A stretch of 64,000 nt of DNA from Nocardia sp. SYP-A9097. GTDB taxonomy: Bacteria > Actinomycetota > Actinomycetes > Mycobacteriales > Mycobacteriaceae. The notes beneath the pieces are model-generated. The model ran no database searches. It was not told where the DNA came from and saw nothing but the letters and a program-made list of their open reading frames with translations. The stretch lies in contig NZ_WJIC01000012.1 of the NCBI RefSeq assembly GCF_009649815.1, forward strand, positions 146,702 to 210,701, read 5' to 3'. A program made the position numbers and the translations under genes. Position 1 is the stretch's first letter; every line of letters starts with the position of its first letter. Shown here one piece after another: positions 42,365 through 51,252 of the stretch.

Positions 42365-42371
42365 GCCGTAC

Positions 42372-42377
42372 ACCCTA
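42372..42377 (-). promoter_or_regulatory. -10 hexamer TAGGGT, leaderless
   Basis: TAGGGT on the minus strand ends seven bases before the holB GTG at 42364. Confidence 0.5.
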
Positions 42378-42452
42378 CTGTCGGCCTATGACATCGCCGC
42401 TGCCGCCGGTGCCAGGGGTGGCAGCAACCCGACAACCCCCGCGCGCGGAATC

Positions 42453-42959
42453 TCAGAGCGCGCGCTGGTAAGTCGTATTCGCGCCGTCGAGCGCCTCACG
42501 AATGATGTCGGCGTGCCCGGAGTGCTGCGAGATCTCCCGCAGAATGTGCAGCAGGATGTACCGGACCGTCAGCCACTGCCGCTCGGGAGCCCAGGGGGCG
42601 GTCGGCGTCGGCACCGAATCCTCGAGATTGGGTAGTTCACGAATCACCTTGGCGGTGTGCTCGGCCACCGCGTCCCACTCCACGAGCAGACCCTCGACCG
42701 TCTCGTCCGGACCGAGCTTGTACTCGGAATCCATTCCGGAGACATCGAATTCGGAGTTCGGGTCACGTTCGACCAGGATCGTCGTCCAGTGCCGCTCGGT
42801 ATTGATGATGTGATGTAGCAGACCACCGAGCGTCAGTTCACTGACCGTGCTCCGCTCCCGCGCCTGATCATTCTCGATACCCCGCAGGGTGATTCGGAAC
42901 AGGTCGCGCTGACTCGCCAGTACCGTGATCAACTGTTCGCGCTCGTGGTCGACTGTCAT
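42453..42959 (-). CDS. DinB-family (DUF664) putative thiol-dependent enzyme
   Basis: A 168-residue four-helix-bundle protein of the DinB/DUF664 group. It has GGLLHHIINTERHW near residue 45 and LHILREISQHSGHADIIREAL near residue 137; the spaced histidines form the expected metal site. In actinobacteria the family includes mycothiol- and bacillithiol-dependent transferases, so a mycothiol-linked detoxification role is plausible but unproven. The ATG has GGAAGGG upstream. It lies between topA and holB on the same strand. Confidence 0.92.
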   Translation of the reverse strand: MTVDHEREQLITVLASQRDLFRITLRGIENDQARERSTVSELTLGGLLHHIINTERHWTTILVERDPNSEFDVSGMDSEYKLGPDETVEGLLVEWDAVAEHTAKVIRELPNLEDSVPTPTAPWAPERQWLTVRYILLHILREISQHSGHADIIREALDGANTTYQRAL

Positions 42960-43063
42960 CTCGAATGCCCTTCCGCCGGTACGTGTTCGAACCTCACGCT
43001 ACGTCAGGGCACCGACAGGAATCAGCTGATCCGAACCCGGAATCAGCTGCTCCCGACTCCGAA

Positions 43064-46009
43064 TCAGGACTTGGTCGCAGTCGCCTTCTTGGCAGCGGCC
43101 GCCTTCTTCGTGGTGACCCCGTCCGCGGTCTTGGCCGCGGCCTTCTTCGCCGCCGCCTTCTTGACCACCGTCGTCTTCGACGCGACAGCCTTCTTGGCAG
43201 CGGTCTTCTTCGCGGCCGCCTTCTTGGCCGGAGCTTTCTTCGCGGCGGCCTTCTTGGCAGTCTTCTTCACCGGCCCGCGCGCCCGCCGATCCGCCAGCAG
43301 CTCCGAGGCGCGCGCATCGGTGATGGACTCCACCTCATCGCCCTTGCGCAGGCTGGCATTGGTCTCACCATCGGTGACATACGGCCCGAAACGACCGTCC
43401 TTGATCACCATCGGCTTCTCCGACACCGGATCCACACCCAGCTCACGCAGCGGCGGCGCACTCGCGGACTGACCACCGCGCCGCTTGGGCTCGGCGTAGA
43501 TCTTGAGCGCGTCTTCCAAAGTGACAGTGAAGATTTGGTCCTCACCGGTCAGCGACCGCGAATCGGTACCCTTCTTCAGGTACGGCCCGTAGCGACCGTT
43601 CTGCGCGGTGATCTCCGCACTCGACTCCGGATCCAGCCCGACCAAGCGCGGCAGCGACAGCAGCTTCAACGCGTCATCGAGCGTAATGCTCTCCAAATCC
43701 ATGGATTTGAACAGCGACCCGGTGCGCGGCTTGGGCGCTTCGACCTTCTTCGCGCCCTTCTTGGGCTCGGCCTCTTCCGGCGGTGCGGGCAGCACCTCGG
43801 TCACGTACGGCCCGAAACGTCCTTCCTTGGCAACGATTTCGTTCCCGCTCTCGGGATCCACACCGAGTGAGCGCCCCTCCTGCGGCGTCGAGAACAACTT
43901 CTCGGCGACCTCGGCGGTCAACTCGTCCGGCGGCAGATCATCGGGCAGATTCGCCCGCTGCGAGATCGAATCCCCTTCCGGGTCATCGGGATTGACGATC
44001 ATCCGCTCGAGATACGGACCGAACTTGCCGACTCGGACGACCACATCGCGGTCCTCTTCATCGCGGAACAGCTTGATCGAATTGACCTCGCGCGCATCGA
44101 TACCGTCGAGCCGCTCTCCGACCATCTTCTTCAGGCCGCCCTCGCGGGCCACCGAACCCTCGGCACCGTGATCGCCACCGAAGTAGAAGGAGGACAACCA
44201 GTTTCCGCGCTGCTCGCGCCCACCGGCAATGGCGTCGAGGTCGTCTTCCATGGCCGCGGTGAAGTCGAAGTCCACCAGCCGGCCGAAGTGCGCTTCGAGC
44301 AACCCGACCACCGCGAACGCCACCCACGACGGCACCAGCGCACTACCGCGCTTGTACACATACCCGCGATCGAGAATCGTCTTGATAATCGACGCGTAGG
44401 TGGAAGGACGCCCGATACCGAGCTCTTCCAAGGTCTTGATCAGCGAAGCTTCGGTGAAACGCGCGGGCGGATTGGTGGTGTGCCCATCGGGCAGCAGCTC
44501 CACCGCCGTCACGCCCTGGCCCTCGGTCAGCGCCGGCAGGCGCGATTCGGCGTCATCGGACTGGCCGCCCGCCTCCTCGTCGACACTCTCCACATACGCC
44601 TTGAGGAAGCCGGCGAAGGTGATCGTCCGGCCGGACGACGAGAACACGCACTCCTCACCGGTATTCGCGACACCGGTGATGCGCACCGTCATGGTGGTGC
44701 CGCGCGCGTCCTGCATCTGCGAGGCCACCGTGCGCTGCCAGATCAGCTCGTAGAGCCGGAACTCGTCATTGTCGACGCGCGAATGAATCTGCCCCGGCGT
44801 GACGAACACATCACCGGAGGGGCGGATCGCCTCGTGTGCCTCCTGCGCGTTCTTCACCTTGCGGGTGTACTGCCGCGGCGTCGGGCTCACATACTCCGCA
44901 CCGTACAACTGCGTGGCCTGCGCCCGCGCGGCCTGAATCGCGGTGTCCGACAACGTGGTCGAGTCGGTACGCATATAGGTGATGTAGCCGTTTTCGTACA
45001 GTCGCTGCGCGACCCGCATGGTGCGCTCGGAGGTGAAGCGCAGCTTGCGCGCCGCCTCCTGCTGCAACGTCGAAGTCATGAACGGCGCGTACGGCTTTCG
45101 GGTGTACGGCTTCGACTCCACCGAGGTGACGGTGAGATCCACCCCGTGCAGTGATTCCGCCAACCGCTGCGCGTACCCGGCATCGATCACCGTCACGCCG
45201 GAAGACTTCAGCTGCCCGTCGGAGCCGAAATCGCGACCGGTCGCCACGCGCGAACCATCCACGGTCACCAGACGCGAACCGAAGACCCGCGGATTCCCGT
45301 CGCCCTGATCCCCCGCGTCCAGCTTGGCCGCGATATCCCAGTACTCGGCGGAACGGAACGCCATGCGCTCGCGCTCACGCTGCACGATGACGCGCGTCGC
45401 CACCGACTGCACGCGGCCCGCCGACAATCGCGGCATGACCTTCTTCCACAGCACCGGCGAGACTTCATAGCCGTACAACCGGTCGAGAATGCGCCGGGTC
45501 TCCTGCGCGTCGACCAAATCCTTGTCGAGCTCGCGCGTGTCGGCGGCCGCCGCGAGGATGGCGGGCTCGGTGATCTCGTGGAACACCATGCGCCGGACCG
45601 GCACCTTCGGCTTCAGCGTCTCCAGCAGATGCCACGCGATGGCCTCGCCCTCGCGGTCGGGGTCGGTGGCGAGATAGAGCTCGTCGGCGTCGGCCAGCAG
45701 GCTCTTGAGCTCCGCGACCTTGGCCTTCTTATCCGGGCTGACCACATAGATGGCCTCGAAGTCATTGTCGACATCGACGCCGAGGCGGGCCCACTGCATA
45801 CCCTTGTATTTGGCGGGAACATCCGCCGCGCCTCTGGGCAGGTCCCGAATATGGCCCACCGAAGCCTCGACGACATAGCCGCGGCCCAGGTAGGGGGCGA
45901 TTTTCCGGGCCTTCGTCGGCGACTCGACAATCACGAGACGACGCAGGGGGCGGCCCTGGTCGGGCGCTGCCTTGGAGTTCGGCGATGCACCGCGGTCTCG
46001 TGTTGCCAC
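43064..46009 (-). CDS. topA: DNA topoisomerase I
   Basis: Type IA topoisomerase that relaxes negative supercoils. The 981-residue protein has a Toprim domain (about 24-150, with VIVESPTKARKI and ATDPDREGEAIAWH), and the active-site Tyr345 in YITYMRTDST. Four C-terminal repeats carry the xxGRFGPYVxx theme (for example KEGRFGPYVTEV and KDGRFGPYVTDG). The end is a long Lys/Ala tail of KKxA units, the basic tail known from mycobacterial TopA. The GTG at 46009 is preferred: AAAGGTG lies upstream and codons before it lack similarity. The gene is followed by the DinB-like gene. Confidence 0.97.
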   Translation of the reverse strand: MATRDRGASPNSKAAPDQGRPLRRLVIVESPTKARKIAPYLGRGYVVEASVGHIRDLPRGAADVPAKYKGMQWARLGVDVDNDFEAIYVVSPDKKAKVAELKSLLADADELYLATDPDREGEAIAWHLLETLKPKVPVRRMVFHEITEPAILAAAADTRELDKDLVDAQETRRILDRLYGYEVSPVLWKKVMPRLSAGRVQSVATRVIVQRERERMAFRSAEYWDIAAKLDAGDQGDGNPRVFGSRLVTVDGSRVATGRDFGSDGQLKSSGVTVIDAGYAQRLAESLHGVDLTVTSVESKPYTRKPYAPFMTSTLQQEAARKLRFTSERTMRVAQRLYENGYITYMRTDSTTLSDTAIQAARAQATQLYGAEYVSPTPRQYTRKVKNAQEAHEAIRPSGDVFVTPGQIHSRVDNDEFRLYELIWQRTVASQMQDARGTTMTVRITGVANTGEECVFSSSGRTITFAGFLKAYVESVDEEAGGQSDDAESRLPALTEGQGVTAVELLPDGHTTNPPARFTEASLIKTLEELGIGRPSTYASIIKTILDRGYVYKRGSALVPSWVAFAVVGLLEAHFGRLVDFDFTAAMEDDLDAIAGGREQRGNWLSSFYFGGDHGAEGSVAREGGLKKMVGERLDGIDAREVNSIKLFRDEEDRDVVVRVGKFGPYLERMIVNPDDPEGDSISQRANLPDDLPPDELTAEVAEKLFSTPQEGRSLGVDPESGNEIVAKEGRFGPYVTEVLPAPPEEAEPKKGAKKVEAPKPRTGSLFKSMDLESITLDDALKLLSLPRLVGLDPESSAEITAQNGRYGPYLKKGTDSRSLTGEDQIFTVTLEDALKIYAEPKRRGGQSASAPPLRELGVDPVSEKPMVIKDGRFGPYVTDGETNASLRKGDEVESITDARASELLADRRARGPVKKTAKKAAAKKAPAKKAAAKKTAAKKAVASKTTVVKKAAAKKAAAKTADGVTTKKAAAAKKATATKS

Positions 46010-46197
46010 CGGCGAACACACCTTTCCTGTCGATCCGCGCGGCGCTGGCTGTGCGCGCATTACGCGGCTGGGGCAAGCGGCTGCGACTACTGATATCGCT
46101 GCCAGCAACGTTTATACCGTGTTCAGAGGCTCAGCCTCGGTCGCAGCGACGATATGGCCCCGGGTTGTGATCGAGTGTAGTGGGTCCGGATATGGGT

Positions 46198-46228
46198 CGT
46201 CCCCCACCGCCGATGGCGGTGGGGGACG
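46198..46228 (-). terminator. Hairpin after cspA
   Basis: A 14-bp perfect stem (arms CGTCCCCCACCGCC and GGCGGTGGGGGACG) with a three-base loop, 20 bases after the cspA stop on the minus strand. No T-run follows. Confidence 0.6.
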
Positions 46229-46248
46229 GGATTGTGGGGTTGGCCCGC

Positions 46249-46455
46249 TCAGCCGAGCGCGCGAACACCAGTGGCCTGCGGGCCCTTGGTGCCCTGGCCG
46301 ACCTCGAACTCGACCTTCTGGTTCTCCTCGAGAGTACGGAAGCCCGAACCCTGGATCTCGGAGTAGTGGACGAAGACGTCAGCGGAGCCGTCCTCGGGCG
46401 CGATGAAGCCGAACCCCTTCTCCGCGTTGAACCACTTCACAGTTCCCTGTGCCAT
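46249..46455 (-). CDS. cspA: Cold-shock protein
   Basis: A 68-residue single cold-shock domain, an OB-fold RNA chaperone. RNP1 KGFGFI and RNP2 VFVHYSEI are intact, after the usual MAQGTVKWFN opening. A good AGAAGGA ribosome site precedes the ATG. About 370 bases separate it from the divergent helicase, leaving room for a long structured 5' leader typical of cold-shock messages. It lies upstream of topA on the same strand, as in mycobacteria. Confidence 0.96.
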   Translation of the reverse strand: MAQGTVKWFNAEKGFGFIAPEDGSADVFVHYSEIQGSGFRTLEENQKVEFEVGQGTKGPQATGVRALG

Positions 46456-46824
46456 TCTGTTCCTTCTCTTTCCATACCGGAACGGTAGACAAGTAGGTTC
46501 GTCCACCGGGTCCGTTGAGACCGCTGTACTCTGTTCCCCCTGCAGGAAAGCCTCGGTACACCGTTCGCAACATCGATCCTGCTTGATGGTTTGGACTTTG
46601 GATCCGTTCCCTCGAACACAGAAGCTTGCGACCAGGACCCAGTGAACCATGTCTTCGCGCAATTCAACAGCTGAGTTACCCACAATTTGCAAAAAAGTTG
46701 ATCTTGCGAATGCGCAGGTGAGGGGCGCAATGCCCAAATCCGTACTCGGAGTAGGTTTGCTTCCGGATAACAGAGCGAGCATCCGGCAAACCCCCTGTGA
46801 CACAGGCCGCTACTCTGTAGTGAA
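46456..46824. other. 369-bp intergenic region, cspA leader and helicase promoter
   Basis: No gene is supported here. The minus strand should carry a long cspA 5' leader. Features seen are the 11-base palindrome CTGTGACACAG at 46795-46805 and the TACTCT hexamer at 46811-46816 for the helicase. The part near 46640-46700 is richer in A/T than its surroundings. Confidence 0.6.
46811..46816 (+). promoter_or_regulatory. -10 hexamer TACTCT, leaderless
   Basis: TACTCT ends eight bases before the helicase ATG at 46825, next to a CTGTGACACAG palindrome. Confidence 0.55.
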
Positions 46825-49287
46825 ATGGCAGGTAGAGGACCACACATACACACCTTTCGCACCCCTCTCGCCGAACAAGGCCCCGTGAGCACCAATCCGG
46901 CGGACCCGGCGGACCGAGATAACGGCTCCGGCGACCCCAGCTATGGCCGATCGTTGCTGAATCGTGTCCTTACCGGGGCGGGAACCGGTGACCCCCGTCT
47001 CACCCATGTCGCGGAGCTACCGTCACGTGCGGCTCAGGTCACGAAGTGGCCCGAATGGACGTCACCGGACGTGGTTGCCGCGGTGCGTGCCACCGGCGTC
47101 GAAGAGCCCTGGAGTCATCAGATTCACGCCGCCGACCTGGCCGCACAGGGAAAACACGTGGTGGTGTCCACCGGAACGGCCTCCGGTAAATCCCTCGCCT
47201 ACCAATTACCGGTGCTCACCGCACTGCAACAGGACCCGCGCGCGACCGCCCTCTACCTCTCGCCGACCAAGGCGCTGGGGGCCGATCAGCTGCGCATGAT
47301 CAATGAACTCACCGGTCAGGACCCACTTCGAGGGATTCATCCCGCGCCGTACGACGGTGATACACCGCCCGAGATCCGGCAGTGGGTACGTGCCAACGCC
47401 CGCTGGGTCTTCACCAATCCGGACATGCTGCACGTCGGAATGCTGCGGTCACATCAGCGCTGGGCCCGGCTGCTGCGGCAGTTGAAGTACGTCGTGGTCG
47501 ACGAATGCCATACCTATCGTGGGGTTTTCGGGTCACATGTGGCGCTGGTGCTGCGGCGACTGCGGCGACTCGCCGAGCGGTACGGAGCGGATCCGGTATT
47601 CGTGCTCTGCTCCGCCACCAGCGCGGAACCGGCCGAGGCGGCCTCGAAATTGATCGGCGCACCCTGTGTGGCGGTCACCGAGGACGGGTCGCCACAGGGG
47701 GCGCGGACCGTGGCGCTATGGGAGCCGCCGCTGCTCGGAGTGGGCGTGACCGGGGAAAATGGTGCGGCGGTACGGCGTTCGGCCGGGGCCGAGGCGGCCA
47801 AGGTGATGGCGGATCTGGTGGCCGAGGGGGCACGCACACTCACCTTCGTGCGGTCGCGGGTCGGGGCCGAAGCCGTCGCCATGGATACCCGGCGACTGCT
47901 GGCGGACGTCGATCCGACGCTGCCGAGCCGCATCGCCGCATATCGAGCGGGGTATTTGGCGGAGGATCGGCGGGCCCTGGAGACCGCGCTGTCGGAGGGA
48001 TCGCTGCTGGGTGCGGCCACCACCAACGCCCTCGAGCTGGGCGTGGACATCGCCGGGCTGGATGCCGTTGTGGTGGCGGGATATCCGGGCACGGTGGCCT
48101 CGTTCTGGCAGCAGGCCGGACGGGCCGGCCGGCGCACCCAGGGGTCATTGGTGCTGCTCATCGCCCGTGACGACCCCCTGGATACCTACCTCGTGCATCA
48201 TCCGGAGGCGCTGCTCGGGCGGCCGGTCGAGGCCACCATCACCGATCCGCACAATCCTTATGTCCTGGGCCCGCATCTGCTCTGCGCGGCCATGGAACAG
48301 CCGCTCACCGATGCCGAAGTACTGGCGTACCAGGCCTGGGAACTCCTCTCCGACCTGGCGAAACAGGGTTTGATCCGGCGGCGGCCGGGCGTCGGACGGG
48401 ATGGGTCGGCGCGCTGGTTCACCACCGCCGATTCGCATCCGCACGATGCCGTCGACGTGCGCGGCGGTATCGGCGCGGGCATCGCGGTGGTCGATGTCGA
48501 GACCGGGCGCATGCTGGGCACCACCGATGCCGGGCGGGCACCGGCCACGCTGCACGAAGGGGCCGTTCACCTGCATCAAGGTGACAGTTACGTGGTGGAT
48601 GAGCTGGATTTGGAGGAGGGCGTGGCGCTGGTGCGCGCCGAGACTCCGGGCTGGTCCACCAGTGCGCGAGCGGTGACGTCCATCGAGATCGAAGAGGTGA
48701 CGCGGGAGTACACGCACGGACCGGTGACCATTGCCCTCGGGCGGGTACTGGTGACCCGGCAGGTCATCGGCTACCTGCGCAGACTCCCCAGTGGCGAGGT
48801 ACTGGACATGGTGCCGCTGGACCTGCCCGCGCAGCTGCTGCAGACCAGGGCCGTGTTCTACACCGTCACGCCGGAGCTGCTGGCCCGGGCCGGAATCGAT
48901 GCGAAACGGGCGCCAGGGGCGCTGCACGCCGCCGAACACGCGGCCATCGGCATGCTGCCGCTGGTCGCGACCTGCGATCGGTGGGATATCGGTGGGGTGT
49001 CGACCGCCGAGCATCCCGATACCGGACTGCCCACCGTCTTCGTCTACGACGGGCATCCCGGCGGTGCGGGCTTCGCCGAACGTGGCTTCGCCCGGCTGCG
49101 GCAGTGGCTTGGGGCGACTCTGGATGCCATCGAATCCTGCGGCTGCGCGAGCGGCTGCCCGTCCTGCGTACAGTCTCCCAAGTGCGGAAATGGCAATAAT
49201 CCGCTGGACAAGGCGGGGGCGGCGCGGCTGTTGGCGGCGGTACTGGCCGAGCTCGGCGATGGTGACGGGGACCACATCGTTTCGTGA
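46825..49287 (+). CDS. DEXH-box DNA helicase with DUF1998 domain (SftH/MrfA type)
   Basis: A superfamily 2 helicase of 820 residues. Motif I is STGTASGKS at 115-123, motif II DECH near residue 225, motif III SATS, and motif VI QQAGRAGRR near residue 432. A C-terminal DUF1998 region ends in a four-Cys zinc cluster (SCGCASGCPSCVQSPKCGNGN), the hallmark of MrfA and mycobacterial SftH, which are 3'-to-5' helicases linked to DNA repair. The ATG at 46825 fits a leaderless transcript (hexamer eight bases upstream). A GTG at 46885 is the alternative. The gene converges with the tad cluster. Confidence 0.94.
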   Translation: MAGRGPHIHTFRTPLAEQGPVSTNPADPADRDNGSGDPSYGRSLLNRVLTGAGTGDPRLTHVAELPSRAAQVTKWPEWTSPDVVAAVRATGVEEPWSHQIHAADLAAQGKHVVVSTGTASGKSLAYQLPVLTALQQDPRATALYLSPTKALGADQLRMINELTGQDPLRGIHPAPYDGDTPPEIRQWVRANARWVFTNPDMLHVGMLRSHQRWARLLRQLKYVVVDECHTYRGVFGSHVALVLRRLRRLAERYGADPVFVLCSATSAEPAEAASKLIGAPCVAVTEDGSPQGARTVALWEPPLLGVGVTGENGAAVRRSAGAEAAKVMADLVAEGARTLTFVRSRVGAEAVAMDTRRLLADVDPTLPSRIAAYRAGYLAEDRRALETALSEGSLLGAATTNALELGVDIAGLDAVVVAGYPGTVASFWQQAGRAGRRTQGSLVLLIARDDPLDTYLVHHPEALLGRPVEATITDPHNPYVLGPHLLCAAMEQPLTDAEVLAYQAWELLSDLAKQGLIRRRPGVGRDGSARWFTTADSHPHDAVDVRGGIGAGIAVVDVETGRMLGTTDAGRAPATLHEGAVHLHQGDSYVVDELDLEEGVALVRAETPGWSTSARAVTSIEIEEVTREYTHGPVTIALGRVLVTRQVIGYLRRLPSGEVLDMVPLDLPAQLLQTRAVFYTVTPELLARAGIDAKRAPGALHAAEHAAIGMLPLVATCDRWDIGGVSTAEHPDTGLPTVFVYDGHPGGAGFAERGFARLRQWLGATLDAIESCGCASGCPSCVQSPKCGNGNNPLDKAGAARLLAAVLAELGDGDGDHIVS

Positions 49288-49640
49288 CCGGGCCGTCTCC
49301 GGGGCGAGGCCGGGCCGCCATCCGACCGGGCGGTCCGAGCTGGGCCGCTGGAAGGTATCGGGCGGCCCGATGAGTGGCTCGGAACGAGTCCTGCGACACG
49401 CAAGCGATAGTCGAATAAAAAGGGAAGTAATCCTGTTAACTGCATGGTTGCTCCGTTCGATAATGTCGATCACACATTTACCTGTGCATTCTTTGGAATC
49501 GCGCTCGGTAATGAATTGGAAAGTGATCGATACTCGAACTGGCCGCCTACCACTTTCATCCAATTTCGACATTGATCGACACGCGGTGTGGTCCGCGCCA
49601 TCCATTCTCTAACCAACCGCTCGGTACGAGATACTCGCCA
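49288..49640. other. 353-bp intergenic region with an A/T-rich part
   Basis: Between the helicase and the last tad-cluster gene. The first 100 bases are G/C-rich with several imperfect hairpins (for example GGGCCGC and GCGGCCC arms at 49342-49348 and 49362-49368) that may terminate transcription. From about 49400 the composition becomes clearly A/T-richer. No open frame with a good start and codon pattern is seen. Confidence 0.5.
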
Positions 49641-50027
49641 TTAGTCGCTATCTCCCATCGGCCCCGCCCGCGCCATCGCGCGTACCGATCGAGTTCCGAG
49701 TGGACCGAGTGACATTCGCCCTTCGACAGTGACGGTCACATCCCACAAGATCACCGCACAGTCGATCACCCGCACCCCCATTCGCGTACCGATCTTGTTC
49801 GCCCGCGCGCATGCCGCTCCCGTGCCATCGACCAATCCGGCGGCGGCCGCGAGCGCCGCCAGATCCGCCGCCGACTGCGCCCGGTGCTTGCCGACGACCG
49901 CCACACCGACCTGCGCCATCAGCACCGTGAGCGTCAATAGAGCGAGCAACGCCACACTTGCGACGACCGTCACTCCCCCGGCCTCACCCCGCCGATTCGA
50001 CCGGCGCGGGGCCGGAACCCGCCTCAC
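49641..50027 (-). CDS. TadE/TadG-like secreted pilus-cluster protein (Rv3654c type)
   Basis: A 128-residue protein with a basic N-terminus, one hydrophobic segment (about 19-42) and the HRAQSAADLAALAAA stretch typical of TadG/TadE-like minor pilins in this cluster. It probably sits in the membrane as part of the Flp/Tad pilus; the homologous position in M. tuberculosis is Rv3654c (from memory). The GTG start overlaps the preceding stop (GTGA). It is the last gene of the cluster. Confidence 0.88.
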   Translation of the reverse strand: MRRVPAPRRSNRRGEAGGVTVVASVALLALLTLTVLMAQVGVAVVGKHRAQSAADLAALAAAAGLVDGTGAACARANKIGTRMGVRVIDCAVILWDVTVTVEGRMSLGPLGTRSVRAMARAGPMGDSD

Positions 50028-50380
50028 GCCGCCGCCCCGGGCTCCCTGACCGCCACCGCCTCCGCGTGCAGGGTCAGCGGCAGCAGCGGGGCACGCACCC
50101 GAACCACGGCCACCACCAACTCACCCTCGGTACGCAGCGTGATCGAGGCGTTCGGCGGTGCCACCCGCTGTCCGGCCGGCACCGCCTTCGCCTCCTCGCC
50201 CCGCGCGGCCAGCCGCGCCGCCTCACGCGCCGCGTCCACACAGCGCACCTGGGCCGATACCGCGAGCAGCGCGCCGACACAGAGCACCAGGACGGCGACC
50301 AGCGCGGCCAAGGCGATCGCCGCCTCGACGGTCGCCATGCCGTCCTCGGCACCGGCGCGGGATTTTCGCACCCAGCTCAC
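50024..50380 (-). CDS. TadE-family minor pilin
   Basis: A 118-residue TadE-like protein. After a short basic leader it has GMATVEAAIALAALVAVLVL, with the Glu-containing prepilin-like helix start. Then come CVDAAREAARLAARGE and a beta-rich C-terminal part. It is expected to be a membrane-anchored minor pilin of the Flp/Tad system. The GTG at 50380 forms a GTGA overlap with the pilin stop, and its own stop overlaps the next gene, so three small genes are translationally coupled. Confidence 0.92.
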   Translation of the reverse strand: MSWVRKSRAGAEDGMATVEAAIALAALVAVLVLCVGALLAVSAQVRCVDAAREAARLAARGEEAKAVPAGQRVAPPNASITLRTEGELVVAVVRVRAPLLPLTLHAEAVAVREPGAAA

Positions 50381-50592
50381 TTCACGGAGGTCTTCAGCGC
50401 CTTGTCGATGATCTTGGTCAAGGCATTCACAATGCTGTCGCCGGTCACCACCCCGTAGAGGACGGCCCCGAAGGCCGCCGCGGCGATGGTGCCGATGGCG
50501 TATTCGGCCGTGCTCATACCGTCCTCGCGGGTCGCGACCAGCAGCAGCCGGTTTCGCAGGTCCCACCCCAGTGCCTGAACGCAAGTGCGCAC
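50377..50592 (-). CDS. Flp-type pilin subunit, DUF4244
   Basis: A 71-residue Flp-like pilin. The processing-site region is DGMSTAEYAIGTIAAAAFGAVLYG: Gly before Met, a Glu at +5 of the mature helix, and the Flp-like AEYA. The mature pilin would be about 45 residues ending VNALTKIIDKALKTSVK. The GTG at 50592 has a GGAGAG ribosome site; the longer frame has no support. It is the presumed major subunit assembled by the tadA/B/C products encoded just upstream. Confidence 0.92.
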   Translation of the reverse strand: MRTCVQALGWDLRNRLLLVATREDGMSTAEYAIGTIAAAAFGAVLYGVVTGDSIVNALTKIIDKALKTSVK

Positions 50593-50649
50593 GATCTCTC
50601 CTCTCCTCGATCCGATGCGGCTGTTCCCCATCGGCACAGTCGATTCCGT

Positions 50650-51252
50650 TCACAGCAGCCCTCCGCCCAGTACCCGGCCCGCGAGCCCGATCACCACCGG
50701 CACAATCCCCAGACAGACGAAGGCGGGCAGGAAGCACAGTCCGAGGGGTCCGCCGATCAGCACCCCGGCCCGCTCGGCCCGCGCCGCCGCCGCATCCTCG
50801 ACCGCACCGCGGCGCTGCTCGGCCAATTCCCCGACCGCCGTGGCCAATCCGGCACCCGAGCGCGCCGACCGCCGCGCCATCCGAGCCAGCGCCGCCACCC
50901 CCTCATCCGCGCACCCGTCCGTCGCCTGCTCCCACGCCGTCACCGGATCCGCGCCCAGCGCAAGCAGATCCGCCGCCCGCCGCATTACCGAACCCAGCGG
51001 CTCCCCCGCCCCCGCCGCGACCGCACCCGCCGCCGCGGCAGCGGGCAACCCGGCCCGCAGACAAGCCGCGAACAAATCGAGCGAGCCCGCGGCCTCCAGC
51101 GGATCCGCCATCCGCCGGACCGGCCGGACCCTCGAACCTCCTTTCATGGCACCGTCTCGCATTCGAACCAGCCGGCGGCGAGCCGCGATCCGCCCCGGCT
51201 CCACCAGCAGCGCCAGCGCCGCGAACACCCCGGCCCACGAAAACGCGTTCAC
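50650..51252 (-). CDS. Type II secretion F-domain protein, TadC-like
   Basis: A 200-residue membrane platform protein with a T2SSF-type domain: LFAACLRAGLPAAAA, SGAGLATAVGELAEQRR, and a final pair of membrane segments. It is the smaller of the two F-domain proteins and pairs with the TadB-like protein as the inner-membrane platform for pilus assembly. The GTG at 51252 overlaps the TadB stop as GTGA. Confidence 0.92.
   Translation of the reverse strand: MNAFSWAGVFAALALLVEPGRIAARRRLVRMRDGAMKGGSRVRPVRRMADPLEAAGSLDLFAACLRAGLPAAAAAGAVAAGAGEPLGSVMRRAADLLALGADPVTAWEQATDGCADEGVAALARMARRSARSGAGLATAVGELAEQRRGAVEDAAAARAERAGVLIGGPLGLCFLPAFVCLGIVPVVIGLAGRVLGGGLL

Noticed and set aside
43012..43062. Three imperfect copies of GAATCAG just after the topA stop
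   Set aside because: Short and irregular, with about 20-25 bases between copies. Too little to claim a repeat array or a regulatory site.
43064..43280. Repeated AAGGCC-like DNA in the 3' part of topA resembling a tandem repeat or CRISPR
   Set aside because: It is the coding sequence of the Lys/Ala-rich TopA tail. Units vary and there are no spacers.
48145..49605. A 486-codon frame antisense to the helicase, starting in the A/T-rich patch
   Set aside because: Almost all of it lies opposite helicase codons, it shows no domain, and its start has no properly spaced ribosome site.
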